A DNA stretch of 18,335 nucleotides from Lachnospiraceae bacterium (lineage in GTDB: Bacteria > Bacillota > Clostridia > Lachnospirales > Lachnospiraceae), in the NCBI GenBank assembly GCA_900771995.1, contig CAAGQC010000050.1, positions 1 to 18,335 on the forward strand, read 5' to 3'. Below, one piece after another: positions 7,087 to 12,969 of the stretch. Within the stretch, counting starts at the first letter, position 1. Each line of letters starts with the position of its first letter. The notes beneath the pieces are model-generated. The model searched no databases. It was given only the letters and a program-made list of their open reading frames with translations, and was not told the DNA's origin. A program made the position numbers and the translations under genes.

Positions 7087-8430
7087 ATGATCCAGATACC
7101 GGAAAAAGCAAAATACATCATAGATACCATACAGAAAGCCGGATTTGAAGCCTATGTGGTAGGTGGCTGTGTGCGGGATTCCATTCTGGGCAGAACCCCG
7201 GAGGACTGGGATATCACCACTTCGGCGAGACCGGAGCAGGTAAAGCAGCTGTTCCGCCGCACTATCGATACCGGAATTCAGCACGGCACGGTAACCGTCA
7301 TGCTGGACAAGGAAGGCTTTGAGGTTACGACCTACCGTGTGGACGGAAAATACGAAGACAGCAGGCATCCCAAAGAGGTGACGTTTACCCCGAACCTGGA
7401 GGAGGACTTGAAACGCCGGGATTTTACCATCAATGCTATGGCCTATAATGAAACAGAAGGTCTGATCGACATTTTCGGAGGATTGAAAGACATTGAGGCG
7501 GGGCTGATCCGTTGTGTCGGCAATCCGGAAGAACGTTTCGGGGAGGATGCGCTGCGTATCATGCGGGCAATCCGTTTCTCTGCACAGTTAGGTTACGAGA
7601 TCCACGAAGATACCGAGGCGGCGATCCGAGAACTGGCACCGACCCTGCAGAAGATCAGTGCGGAGCGGATCCAGGTGGAACTGACCAAACTTCTGGTCTC
7701 TTCCCACCCCGATACCCTCAGAGATGCTTATGACATGGGTGTCACCAAAGTAATCCTGCCAGAGTTTGATGCCATGATGGAGACACCCCAGAGGCATAAA
7801 CATCATAAATATAATGTGGGGGAGCATACCTTACATGCACTTCTGGAGATCGCACCAGAGAAGAATCTGCGCTATGCCATGCTGCTCCATGACATCGGCA
7901 AACCGGCCACACTTACCGTGGATGATGAAGGAATCACACATTTCTACGGACATCCGGCGGTGGGGGAAGAGATGGCAAGGAAGATTTTGCGGAGACTTCG
8001 TTTTGACAACGACACGATTGCCGTGGTCACCCGTCTGGTGAGATACCACGATTACGGCAATGACGTGACACCGGATCTGCGGATCGTGCGCCGGGCGGTG
8101 AACAAGATCGGGGAAGATATTTTCCCGCTGCTGTTCCCGGTGAAACGGGCGGACATTCTGGCACAGAGCGATTATCTGCGGACAGAGAAGCTGGAAAATC
8201 TGGAACTTTGGAAAAAGCTGTATCAGGAAATGCTGGAAAAGAAGCAATGCGTCTCCCTAAAAACACTGGCGGTCACCGGCAGAGACCTGATCGACACCGG
8301 CATGAAGCCCGGCAGAGAACTGGGAGAGATGCTGCAACAGCTTCTGGAGCTGGTGCTGGAGCATCCGGAATTAAACACCCGGGAGCAGCTGTTGGAAAAG
8401 GTGAAGGAACTGTCGGCGGCCAAAGAGTGA
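7087..8430 (+). CDS. cca: CCA tRNA nucleotidyltransferase with HD domain
   Basis: A 447-residue class II nucleotidyltransferase that adds or repairs the 3' CCA end of tRNAs using CTP and ATP. The active-site motif GGCVRD (26-31) is followed by the metal-binding pair Asp40/Asp42 in EDWDITT, then RRDFTINAMA (110-119), and the template and RNA-binding motifs around ERFGEDALRIMRAIRF (149-164) and ERIQVEL (193-199). An HD domain follows (HD at 268-269 in LLHDIGKP), common in bacterial CCA enzymes and often linked to phosphohydrolase activity. Class II CCA enzymes and poly(A) polymerase I are close relatives; the HD domain, the full motif set and single-copy context in a Gram-positive genome favour CCA. 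GGAAGGA (7075-7081) lies 5 nt before the ATG. A sporulation-type promoter for the next gene begins right at the end of this one. Confidence 0.93.
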   Translation: MIQIPEKAKYIIDTIQKAGFEAYVVGGCVRDSILGRTPEDWDITTSARPEQVKQLFRRTIDTGIQHGTVTVMLDKEGFEVTTYRVDGKYEDSRHPKEVTFTPNLEEDLKRRDFTINAMAYNETEGLIDIFGGLKDIEAGLIRCVGNPEERFGEDALRIMRAIRFSAQLGYEIHEDTEAAIRELAPTLQKISAERIQVELTKLLVSSHPDTLRDAYDMGVTKVILPEFDAMMETPQRHKHHKYNVGEHTLHALLEIAPEKNLRYAMLLHDIGKPATLTVDDEGITHFYGHPAVGEEMARKILRRLRFDNDTIAVVTRLVRYHDYGNDVTPDLRIVRRAVNKIGEDIFPLLFPVKRADILAQSDYLRTEKLENLELWKKLYQEMLEKKQCVSLKTLAVTGRDLIDTGMKPGRELGEMLQQLLELVLEHPELNTREQLLEKVKELSAAKE

Positions 8431-8460
8431 GCATACTTTGTCAGCTTAACTCATAAGATA
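8431..8460 (+). promoter_or_regulatory. Candidate sigma-K (or sigma-E) promoter of the CotS-family gene
   Basis: CATAAGATA (8452-8460) matches the sigma-K -10 pattern CATANNNTA exactly, and AC at 8435-8436 lies 15 nt upstream as the sigma-K -35. The same region also reads as sigma-E: GCATACT (8431-8437, 6 of 7 to KMATATT), 14 nt, then CATAAGAT (6 of 8 to CATACAMT). Either fits a mother-cell coat gene. The start of transcription would be near 8466. Confidence 0.6.
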
Positions 8461-8495
8461 GCGTAGGAACCGGAAAACGGTTAAGGACGTATCTT
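8455..8495 (+). other. Stem-loop directly in front of the CotS-family ribosome binding site
   Basis: aagata+cgt (8455-8460, 8462-8464, one bulged G) pairs with acgtatctt (8487-8495), and an inner aaccg/cggtt stem (8468-8472 with 8478-8482) closes the loop. The 3' arm abuts the AGGAGGGG binding site (8496-8503). The complete outer stem exists only in RNA reading through from cca, because its left arm overlaps the candidate -10. There is no T-run, so it is not a typical terminator. Confidence 0.5.
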
Positions 8496-8509
8496 AGGAG
8501 GGGTTGTAA

Positions 8510-9508
8510 GTGAATGACAGAGCGGTGGCACTGCTGGAGCAGTATGAGATAGAAGTATTGCGTACCCGAAAAGGAAGGGGAGCTATTCTGTGCGATACGG
8601 AGCAGGGCTGCCTGATCTTCAAGGAATATACCGGAAAAGAGGAACAACTGCGCCTGCAGGAACAGGTCCTAAAGCACCTGGAACAACAGGGAACCGTTCC
8701 GGCGGAGAGACTGCTTGCCACGAAAGAGGGCGCGCTGTCCGTGACGGACAGAGACGGTGTCAGATATATTCTGAAGACCTGGTGGGAAGGCAGAGAATGC
8801 AATATCCGTGACAGAGAGGAATGCGTGGAAGCCATGCGGCTTCTGGCGAGACTGCACGGGGATCTGACCTTTACTCCGGTATTTCCGGAGGTGGAAGGGA
8901 CTAAGACTCCGGTCATAGACAGATACCTTCCAAGCCGGGATTATGAGAAGCATAACCGGGAACTGAAACGTGCCCGCAGATTCTTAAAGCAGCGCAGCCA
9001 GAAGACCTGGTTCGAGATCCGGCTTTCTGCGGTGATCGATCCTTTTTTAGAGGAAGCGAGACAACTCAGCGAGGAATGGAAAGAGATCGAGACGGCGGCC
9101 GGTAACCGCGGAGAAGAGCCGTTGTGTTTTTGCCACGGAGATTACCAGTATCACAATATTTTGCGGCAGGACCGGGGATTTTTCCTGGTGAATTTCGAAA
9201 AATGCCAGGCAGACGGACCGGTGCGGGATCTGTATCTGCTGTTACGAAAGCTTCTGGAGAAAAGCGAGTGGGACACGGAATGGGGCAGAGTGCTTCTGGC
9301 AGCCTATGAAAGTGTGAGACCCCTGAAGCCCTATGAGAGGCAGGACCTGTTCTACCGCCTGTCCTATCCTGAAAAATTGTGGAAGATCGTAAACTTTTAT
9401 TATAATTCCGGGAAAGCCTGGATCCCGGAGAAGAATCAGGAGAAGCTGGACCGCCTGCTGGAACAGGAAGCGGCCAGAAAGAAATTCCTGAAAATGCTGA
9501 AAAAATAA
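8510..9508 (+). CDS. CotS-family spore coat / kinase-fold protein
   Basis: A 332-residue protein with the aminoglycoside-phosphotransferase-like kinase fold of the CotS/YutH/YsxE spore-coat family. The catalytic-loop motif is CHGDYQYHN (208-216). The position that normally carries the metal-binding Asp of the DFG-like motif is Asn (VNFEKC, Asn228), so catalysis is uncertain. Downstream RDLYLLLRKLLEK (239-251) matches the family. CotS proteins are made in the mother cell and assemble into the inner coat in Bacillus; that role is inferred here and agrees with the sigma-K/E-like promoter in front. The start is GTG with AGGAGGGG (8496-8503) 6 nt upstream; no in-frame ATG is near. The PEGA lipoprotein follows 79 nt later with no terminator between, so co-transcription is likely. 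A general choline/aminoglycoside kinase is the main alternative. Confidence 0.8.
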   Translation: MNDRAVALLEQYEIEVLRTRKGRGAILCDTEQGCLIFKEYTGKEEQLRLQEQVLKHLEQQGTVPAERLLATKEGALSVTDRDGVRYILKTWWEGRECNIRDREECVEAMRLLARLHGDLTFTPVFPEVEGTKTPVIDRYLPSRDYEKHNRELKRARRFLKQRSQKTWFEIRLSAVIDPFLEEARQLSEEWKEIETAAGNRGEEPLCFCHGDYQYHNILRQDRGFFLVNFEKCQADGPVRDLYLLLRKLLEKSEWDTEWGRVLLAAYESVRPLKPYERQDLFYRLSYPEKLWKIVNFYYNSGKAWIPEKNQEKLDRLLEQEAARKKFLKMLKK

Positions 9509-9587
9509 AGACGGGCAGCGAACAGCAGAAAGCGGAGGAAGCATTGCGGCAGAGCCGCGGTGTAGGAAGACAAAGGAGAAGCAAACG

Positions 9588-10988
9588 TTGAAAAGATTCG
9601 AAGACAAAAGGTATTCGAAAATAGGGCAGATAGTGGTAAGTCTTCTGCTTGTGACAGCAATGTCATTAACAGGCTGCGAACAGACGGCATCCTCCGGTGT
9701 AGCTACGGAAGCACAGACGGTGGCAGCACCGGCGGCAACGACGCAGACGGAGCGGGTGGATACCGGCTTCGTGGTGACGGACCCGGACAGCTATGATTCT
9801 GCAGATACTGCAGTACTGGTAGATATCAACAATATTGACAACACTGTCAGTTTGCTGAATCTGGATCTGGGGAAACGATATACCTTATCTATGGACGGAA
9901 CCACGCGTTTCGCAGACAAATACGGAAAAGCGATCTCCCTGAGCCAGTTGCAGGAAGGGGATATTGTGGATGTCACCTTCTTAAAAAGTCAGAAACACCT
10001 GACCACCATGCAGCTGGCACAGACGGCCTGGCAGTACGACGATGTGGAACGGTATGAGTTAAATACCGTCCGCAACGAGGTGTCCATCGGCGGCGAGGTG
10101 TTCCAGTTATCGAAGGATACCCAGTACTTTTCCCAGGGACACAGCATTGAGAAAATAGATCTGAACCCGGTGGATATCCTGACTTTTCGCGGAATCGACA
10201 GCGCCGTGCTCAGTATAACGGTGGAGAAAGGCCATGGCTATCTGCGGCTGGTCAACGATGAGAATTTCGTGGGAGGCTGGCTGGAGATCGGGCAGACACA
10301 GATCGTGCGGATCACGGAGGACATGCTGGTGACCGTGCCGGAAGGAAGCTATCAGGTAGATATCAGCTATAACGGCGGAGGCGGTGTCAAGAATGTGGTG
10401 ATCAACCGCAACGAAGAGACCACATTGGACATCGGTGATCTGGAGGTGGCAGAAGCACAGTACGGTATGGTGCTGTTTTCCCTGAGCCCCTCCAACGCGG
10501 AATTATATATTGACGGAAGCCAGGCGGATCCCTCCCAGCCCATTTCTCTGGAATATGGAATCCATCAGATCATAGCGAAGGCAGATGGCTATAAGTCCCT
10601 GACACAGTATCTCAGGGTCGGGCAGGAATCCGCCGGTGTGGATGTCCAGCTGGACAAGGTAGATTCCGACAGCGGGGAAAGTACGGAAAGCAGCAGTTCT
10701 TCCAGTTCTTCTGCCGAATCGACCTCCAGCGCAGATACGACAACCACCTATTACCGGGTGCATATCGATGCTCCGGAAAACGTAGAAGTATATCTGGACG
10801 GCAATTATGTGGGCATCTCGCCCTGCAGCTTCAAAAAGACCTCCGGAAGTCATGTGATCACCCTCCGGAAGACCGGTTATGAGACCAGGAGTTATACGGT
10901 GCAGGTGGACGAAGAAGAGAAGGATGTATCCTATTCATTTGTGGATCTGGTAACCAGTTCCACAACCGGTTCCACGTCGGCGGAATAA
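9588..10988 (+). CDS. PEGA-domain lipoprotein
   Basis: A 466-residue secreted lipoprotein of unknown function. The N-terminus has a basic start, a hydrophobic stretch (12-26) and a lipobox LTGC with Cys30, so it should be lipid-anchored on the outer face of the membrane. Low-complexity residues 31-57 follow. Residues about 65-215 form an unrecognised beta-rich domain. At least two PEGA units follow: about 292-345 (YIDGSQADPSQPISLEYGIHQ region, then KADGYKS) and about 388-452 (VYLDGNYVGISPC, GSHVITLRKTGYE). Residues about 217-285 look like a third, weaker unit. A Ser-rich linker (360-387) joins the last two. PEGA domains are small beta units often found in cell-surface proteins. The start is TTG 9588 with AAGGAG (9573-9578) 9 nt before it; the next ATG would cut into the signal peptide. 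A role in the spore envelope is possible from the neighbouring coat gene but unproven. Confidence 0.85.
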   Translation: MKRFEDKRYSKIGQIVVSLLLVTAMSLTGCEQTASSGVATEAQTVAAPAATTQTERVDTGFVVTDPDSYDSADTAVLVDINNIDNTVSLLNLDLGKRYTLSMDGTTRFADKYGKAISLSQLQEGDIVDVTFLKSQKHLTTMQLAQTAWQYDDVERYELNTVRNEVSIGGEVFQLSKDTQYFSQGHSIEKIDLNPVDILTFRGIDSAVLSITVEKGHGYLRLVNDENFVGGWLEIGQTQIVRITEDMLVTVPEGSYQVDISYNGGGGVKNVVINRNEETTLDIGDLEVAEAQYGMVLFSLSPSNAELYIDGSQADPSQPISLEYGIHQIIAKADGYKSLTQYLRVGQESAGVDVQLDKVDSDSGESTESSSSSSSSAESTSSADTTTTYYRVHIDAPENVEVYLDGNYVGISPCSFKKTSGSHVITLRKTGYETRSYTVQVDEEEKDVSYSFVDLVTSSTTGSTSAE

Positions 10989-11032
10989 TCCCCGGAAAGG
11001 TGGAAGAAATGCCGTAAATATGCGGAAAAACC

Positions 11033-11061
11033 TTGACAAAAGGCATAAAACCAGATATATA
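11033..11061 (+). promoter_or_regulatory. Sigma-A promoter of hup
   Basis: TTGACA (11033-11038), 17 nt, TATATA (11056-11061) in an alternating AT stretch. Transcription would start near 11068, giving a 70-nt leader before the HU ATG. A perfect -35 and optimal spacing fit a highly expressed gene. Confidence 0.85.
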
Positions 11062-11137
11062 TATGTATAGACGTTTCAAAAGAACTATTTTCGAGCGTAA
11101 AATTAATAACGAAAACTCATTACAGGAGGAGTTCAAT

Positions 11138-11413
11138 ATGAACAAAACAGAATTAGTTGCAGCTATGGCTGATCAGGCTGGTCTTTCCAAGAAGGACGCA
11201 GAGAAGGCATTAAAGGCTTTCACCGATGTTGTTGCTGAAGAGTTAAAGAAGGATGGTAAGGTTCAGTTAGTTGGTTTCGGTACTTTCGAAGTATCCAGCA
11301 GAGCAGCCAGAGAGGGTAGAAATCCTCAGAGCGGCAAGCCTATGAAGATTGCTGCTTCCAAGGCTCCTAAGTTCAAGGCTGGTAAGGCATTAAAGGATAT
11401 GCTGAACGCATAA
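11138..11413 (+). CDS. hup: DNA-binding protein HU
   Basis: A 91-residue nucleoid protein that binds and bends DNA as a dimer. The sequence begins MNKTELVAAMADQAGLSKKD, has the dimer-core stretch GFGTFEVSSRAAREGRNPQ, the flexible DNA-clamping arm around GRNPQSGKPMKI, and ends KFKAGKALKDMLNA; length and motifs are those of canonical HU. The frame is open upstream to 11033, but that extension covers the promoter, and CAGGAGGA (11123-11130) sits 7 nt before ATG 11138. Codon use is of the highly expressed type (GCT, AAG, GGT, TTA), unlike neighbouring genes. It has its own promoter and terminator, so it is a single-gene unit beside rqcP, an arrangement common in Clostridia. Confidence 0.97.
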   Translation: MNKTELVAAMADQAGLSKKDAEKALKAFTDVVAEELKKDGKVQLVGFGTFEVSSRAAREGRNPQSGKPMKIAASKAPKFKAGKALKDMLNA

Positions 11414-11429
11414 TAGAAGCTGAATTTTC

Positions 11430-11470
11430 AGAGACTCGATGGGACAACCTTTCGGGTCTCTTTTGTTTTT
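11430..11470 (+). terminator. Intrinsic terminator of hup
   Basis: agagactcg (11430-11438) pairs with cgggtctct (11453-11461), 9 bp with one T-G pair, followed by tttgttttt (11462-11470). The rqcP ribosome binding site comes 17 nt later, so rqcP expression depends on read-through or an unseen promoter. Confidence 0.88.
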
Positions 11471-11499
11471 GAAAAAGCAAGGGTTGAGAGGATAAGAAC

Positions 11500-11739
11500 A
11501 TGAGATTAGACAAGTATTTGAAGGTATCCCGGCTGATCAAACGCCGCACGGTGGCCAACGAAGCCTGTGACAGCGGCAGAGTACTGATCAATGACAAGCC
11601 GGCCAAGGCATCCGCCAATGTCAAAGAAGGCGATGTTATCACGATCTCCTTCGGCAACAAGGAAGTCAAAGTGGAAGTCCTGGATGTGCAGGAGACCGTA
11701 AAAAAAGAAGAAGCCAAAGAACTTTTTCGTTATATATAA
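11500..11739 (+). CDS. rqcP: S4-domain RNA-binding protein RqcP (YabO/HslR family)
   Basis: A 79-residue protein made almost wholly of one S4 domain: MRLDKYLKVSRLIKRR, VANEACDSGRVLIND, and VKEGDVITISFGNKEVKVEV. In Bacillus the orthologue (formerly YabO) works with RqcH on stalled 50S subunits, supporting addition of C-terminal alanine tails to nascent chains in ribosome quality control. Position confirms the call: it lies upstream of yabP-yabQ-divIC exactly as yabO does in B. subtilis. AGAGGA (11487-11492) is 7 nt before the ATG. The preceding B. subtilis gene mazG (yabN) is replaced here by hup. No terminator separates it from the yabP leader. Confidence 0.92.
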   Translation: MRLDKYLKVSRLIKRRTVANEACDSGRVLINDKPAKASANVKEGDVITISFGNKEVKVEVLDVQETVKKEEAKELFRYI

Positions 11740-11754
11740 TCTATCTTCCGCCAT

Positions 11755-11783
11755 GTATAAATTACCATATCCTGCCATAGAAT
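11755..11783 (+). promoter_or_regulatory. Candidate sigma-E promoter of yabP-yabQ
   Basis: GTATAAA (11755-11761), 14 nt, CATAGAAT (11776-11783). The -10 matches the B. subtilis sigma-E consensus CATACAMT at 7 of 8 positions and the spacing is the expected 14; the -35 matches KMATATT loosely. Mother-cell (sigma-E) expression of yabP and yabQ is known in B. subtilis. Transcription would begin near 11790. Confidence 0.55.
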
Positions 11784-11794
11784 GAATTGTAAGT

Positions 11795-11814
11795 CCGGTT
11801 CCGTCAGGGACCGG
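11795..11814 (+). other. Hairpin in the yabP leader
   Basis: ccggttcc (11795-11802) pairs with gggaccgg (11807-11814), 8 bp with one T-G pair and a gtca loop. No T-run follows, so it is not a terminator. It lies just after the predicted sigma-E start point and 10 nt before the GGGAGG binding site, so it could stabilise the 5' end of the message. Confidence 0.6.
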
Positions 11815-11841
11815 CTGTGACGATGGGAGGCTATGGGGAAG

Positions 11842-12129
11842 ATGGAAGATTTAAACGCAACAGGACGTATGCACAAAGTGACCATGACCAACAGACGGAC
11901 CTGCACCGTGAACGGGGTAAATGACGTGCTTTCCTTTGATCTGCGGGAGATTCTGCTGGAGACGGAACAGGGAATGCTGATGATCCGCGGAAATGAACTC
12001 CATGTGAACCGCCTGACATTAGACAAGGGGGAAGTGGATATCGATGGCCGGATCGACAGCTTTGTGTATTCGGATACCGCAGCATCCGGGGAGAAGCAGG
12101 AATCTTTTCTGGGCAGGCTGTTCCGCTGA
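11842..12129 (+). CDS. yabP: Sporulation protein YabP
   Basis: A 95-residue (98 from the earlier ATG) protein of the YabP/YqfC family, small beta-rich sporulation proteins without membrane segments. Typical stretches are HKVTMTNRRTCTVNGV, VLSFDLREILLETEQGML, IRGNELHVNRLTLDKGEVDIDGRIDSFVY. YabP is made under sigma-E in the mother cell in B. subtilis; its biochemical role is unknown. The start is ambiguous: GGGAGG (11825-11830) is 11 nt from ATG 11842 but only 2 nt from ATG 11833, so 11842 is preferred. Its stop overlaps the yabQ start by one base (TGATG), indicating translational coupling. Family identity is supported by both sequence and gene order. Confidence 0.9.
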   Translation: MEDLNATGRMHKVTMTNRRTCTVNGVNDVLSFDLREILLETEQGMLMIRGNELHVNRLTLDKGEVDIDGRIDSFVYSDTAASGEKQESFLGRLFR

Positions 12130-12671
12130 TGAATGAAAATATTTTTCTGTTTCATTCCTTTCTCCTGGGGGTGTGGATCACTTTTTTGTATGATATACTG
12201 CGGATACTGCGAAGAGTGTTTTCCCACAGTACCGGCATGGTATCTCTGGAGGATCTGGCGTTCTGGATCTACTGTGCGGGGAAGGTTTTTCTGCTGATGT
12301 TCCATGAGAGCAACGGGAATCTTCGGTGGTTCGCCGTGCTGGGAGCGCTGACGGGGATGTACCTGTATCATAAGACGGTCAGCCCCCTTTTTGTAAGGTA
12401 TGTAGCGCTGGGGATGAATACACTCCTCAAGCCAGTGAGAAAAGTCTTGCAAATAACGACAAAATGGTTAAAAAAGCAGTTGACTACACTTAGGAAAATG
12501 CTTAAAATATTTATTAAAAGGAGATGTGCGTATGGCAAGAAGAAAAGCAGCCTACCGCAAGAGACATCAGAACCGGTTCAGTATGTTCCTGGTGAGCCTG
12601 GTTGTATTGATGATCATGGTGGTAGTTGCGGCGCGGAGCGTGGAATTACAACAGAAGATCGCAGTCTATGA
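12129..12671 (+). CDS. yabQ: Spore cortex biosynthesis membrane protein YabQ
   Basis: An integral membrane sporulation protein needed for cortex formation in B. subtilis, where it is sigma-E dependent and located at the forespore membranes. The start MNENIFLFHSFLLGVWITFLYDILRILRR matches the family, with hydrophobic segments around 4-21, 43-57 and 65-79, followed by a basic amphipathic region to about 130. The frame continues to 180 residues, but the last 47 codons overlap divIC in a different frame for 140 nt. That tail (GKKKSSLPQE..., GEPGCIDDHGG) looks like an out-of-frame reading of divIC and is not expected to be conserved. The ATG overlaps the yabP stop. The membrane core of about 130 residues is the confident part; a lost stop codon would explain the tail. 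Confidence 0.85.
   Translation: MNENIFLFHSFLLGVWITFLYDILRILRRVFSHSTGMVSLEDLAFWIYCAGKVFLLMFHESNGNLRWFAVLGALTGMYLYHKTVSPLFVRYVALGMNTLLKPVRKVLQITTKWLKKQLTTLRKMLKIFIKRRCAYGKKKSSLPQETSEPVQYVPGEPGCIDDHGGSCGAERGITTEDRSL
12480..12508 (+). promoter_or_regulatory. Sigma-A promoter of divIC inside yabQ
   Basis: TTGACT (12480-12485), 17 nt, TAAAAT (12503-12508): five of six matches at each hexamer with ideal spacing. Transcription would start near 12515, only about 17 nt before the divIC ATG. It would give the vegetative division gene expression independent of the sporulation-controlled yabPQ message. Confidence 0.7.
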
Positions 12672-12840
12672 TACCCAGATCGCAAGCCTGGGCGCACAGA
12701 TCGAAGCGGAACAGGCCAGAGCGGAACAGATCGAGGAGTACGGTAAGTACACACAGACGAAAGCCTATGTGGAAGAAGTAGCCAAGGATAAGCTGGGCCT
12801 GGTATACGAAGGAGAGATCCTTTTTCAGGAAGATCATTAA
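12532..12840 (+). CDS. divIC: Septum formation initiator DivIC (FtsB/DivIC family)
   Basis: A 102-residue single-pass division protein. A basic cytoplasmic N-terminus (MARRKAAYRKRHQNR) is followed by a membrane helix at about 17-34 and a coiled coil at about 36-70 (VELQQKIAVYDTQIASLGAQIEAEQ), then the short globular tail typical of the family, with AYVEEVAKDKLGLVYEGEILF. DivIC partners with FtsL and DivIB in the divisome to activate septal peptidoglycan synthesis. ATG 12532 is preferred over an in-frame GTG at 12526 because AAAAGGAG (12516-12523) lies 8 nt before it. The first 140 nt overlap the end of yabQ in another frame. It is followed at once by a terminator whose stem begins within the stop codon. 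Confidence 0.92.
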   Translation: MARRKAAYRKRHQNRFSMFLVSLVVLMIMVVVAARSVELQQKIAVYDTQIASLGAQIEAEQARAEQIEEYGKYTQTKAYVEEVAKDKLGLVYEGEILFQEDH

Positions 12841-12877
12841 GCAGGGAAACTGATTCTTAAGTGGACCTGCTTTTTTT
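12839..12877 (+). terminator. Intrinsic terminator after divIC
   Basis: aagcagg (12839-12845) pairs with cctgctt (12866-12872); a 20-nt loop separates the arms and T12871-12877 form the tract. The stem's first bases are the last two of the divIC stop codon, and the T-run runs straight into the first Spo0A-box-like sequence of the spoIIE promoter. Confidence 0.75.
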
Positions 12878-12943
12878 GTCGCAAAAAATGAGGCCGGCCG
12901 CTCCCTGGATTTGACAAAAAGAAGAAAGGACCTGCCCTATAAT
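12875..12943 (+). promoter_or_regulatory. Spo0A-type sigma-A promoter of spoIIE
   Basis: TTGACA (12911-12916) and a perfect TATAAT (12938-12943) are separated by 21 nt, too long for an ordinary sigma-A promoter but the same as reported for B. subtilis spoIIE, which needs Spo0A~P. Two sequences resemble the Spo0A box TGNCGAA: TGTCGCA (12877-12883, within TTTGTCGCAAAAA) and TGACAAA (12912-12918, overlapping the -35), each 6 of 7 and 35 bp apart on the same strand. Transcription would start near 12950, 20 nt before the ATG. Confidence 0.75.
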
Positions 12944-12969
12944 CGTGGAGACAGAAAGGGGAGGATGCC

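Noticed and set aside
9546..9558. GCGGC/AGA/GCCGC hairpin before the PEGA lipoprotein as a terminator
   Set aside because: The stem is short and no T-run follows; it more likely leaves the two genes co-transcribed.
11033..11137. Upstream in-frame extension of HU
   Set aside because: It would start inside the -35 of the hup promoter; CAGGAGGA and canonical MNKTELV mark the start at 11138.
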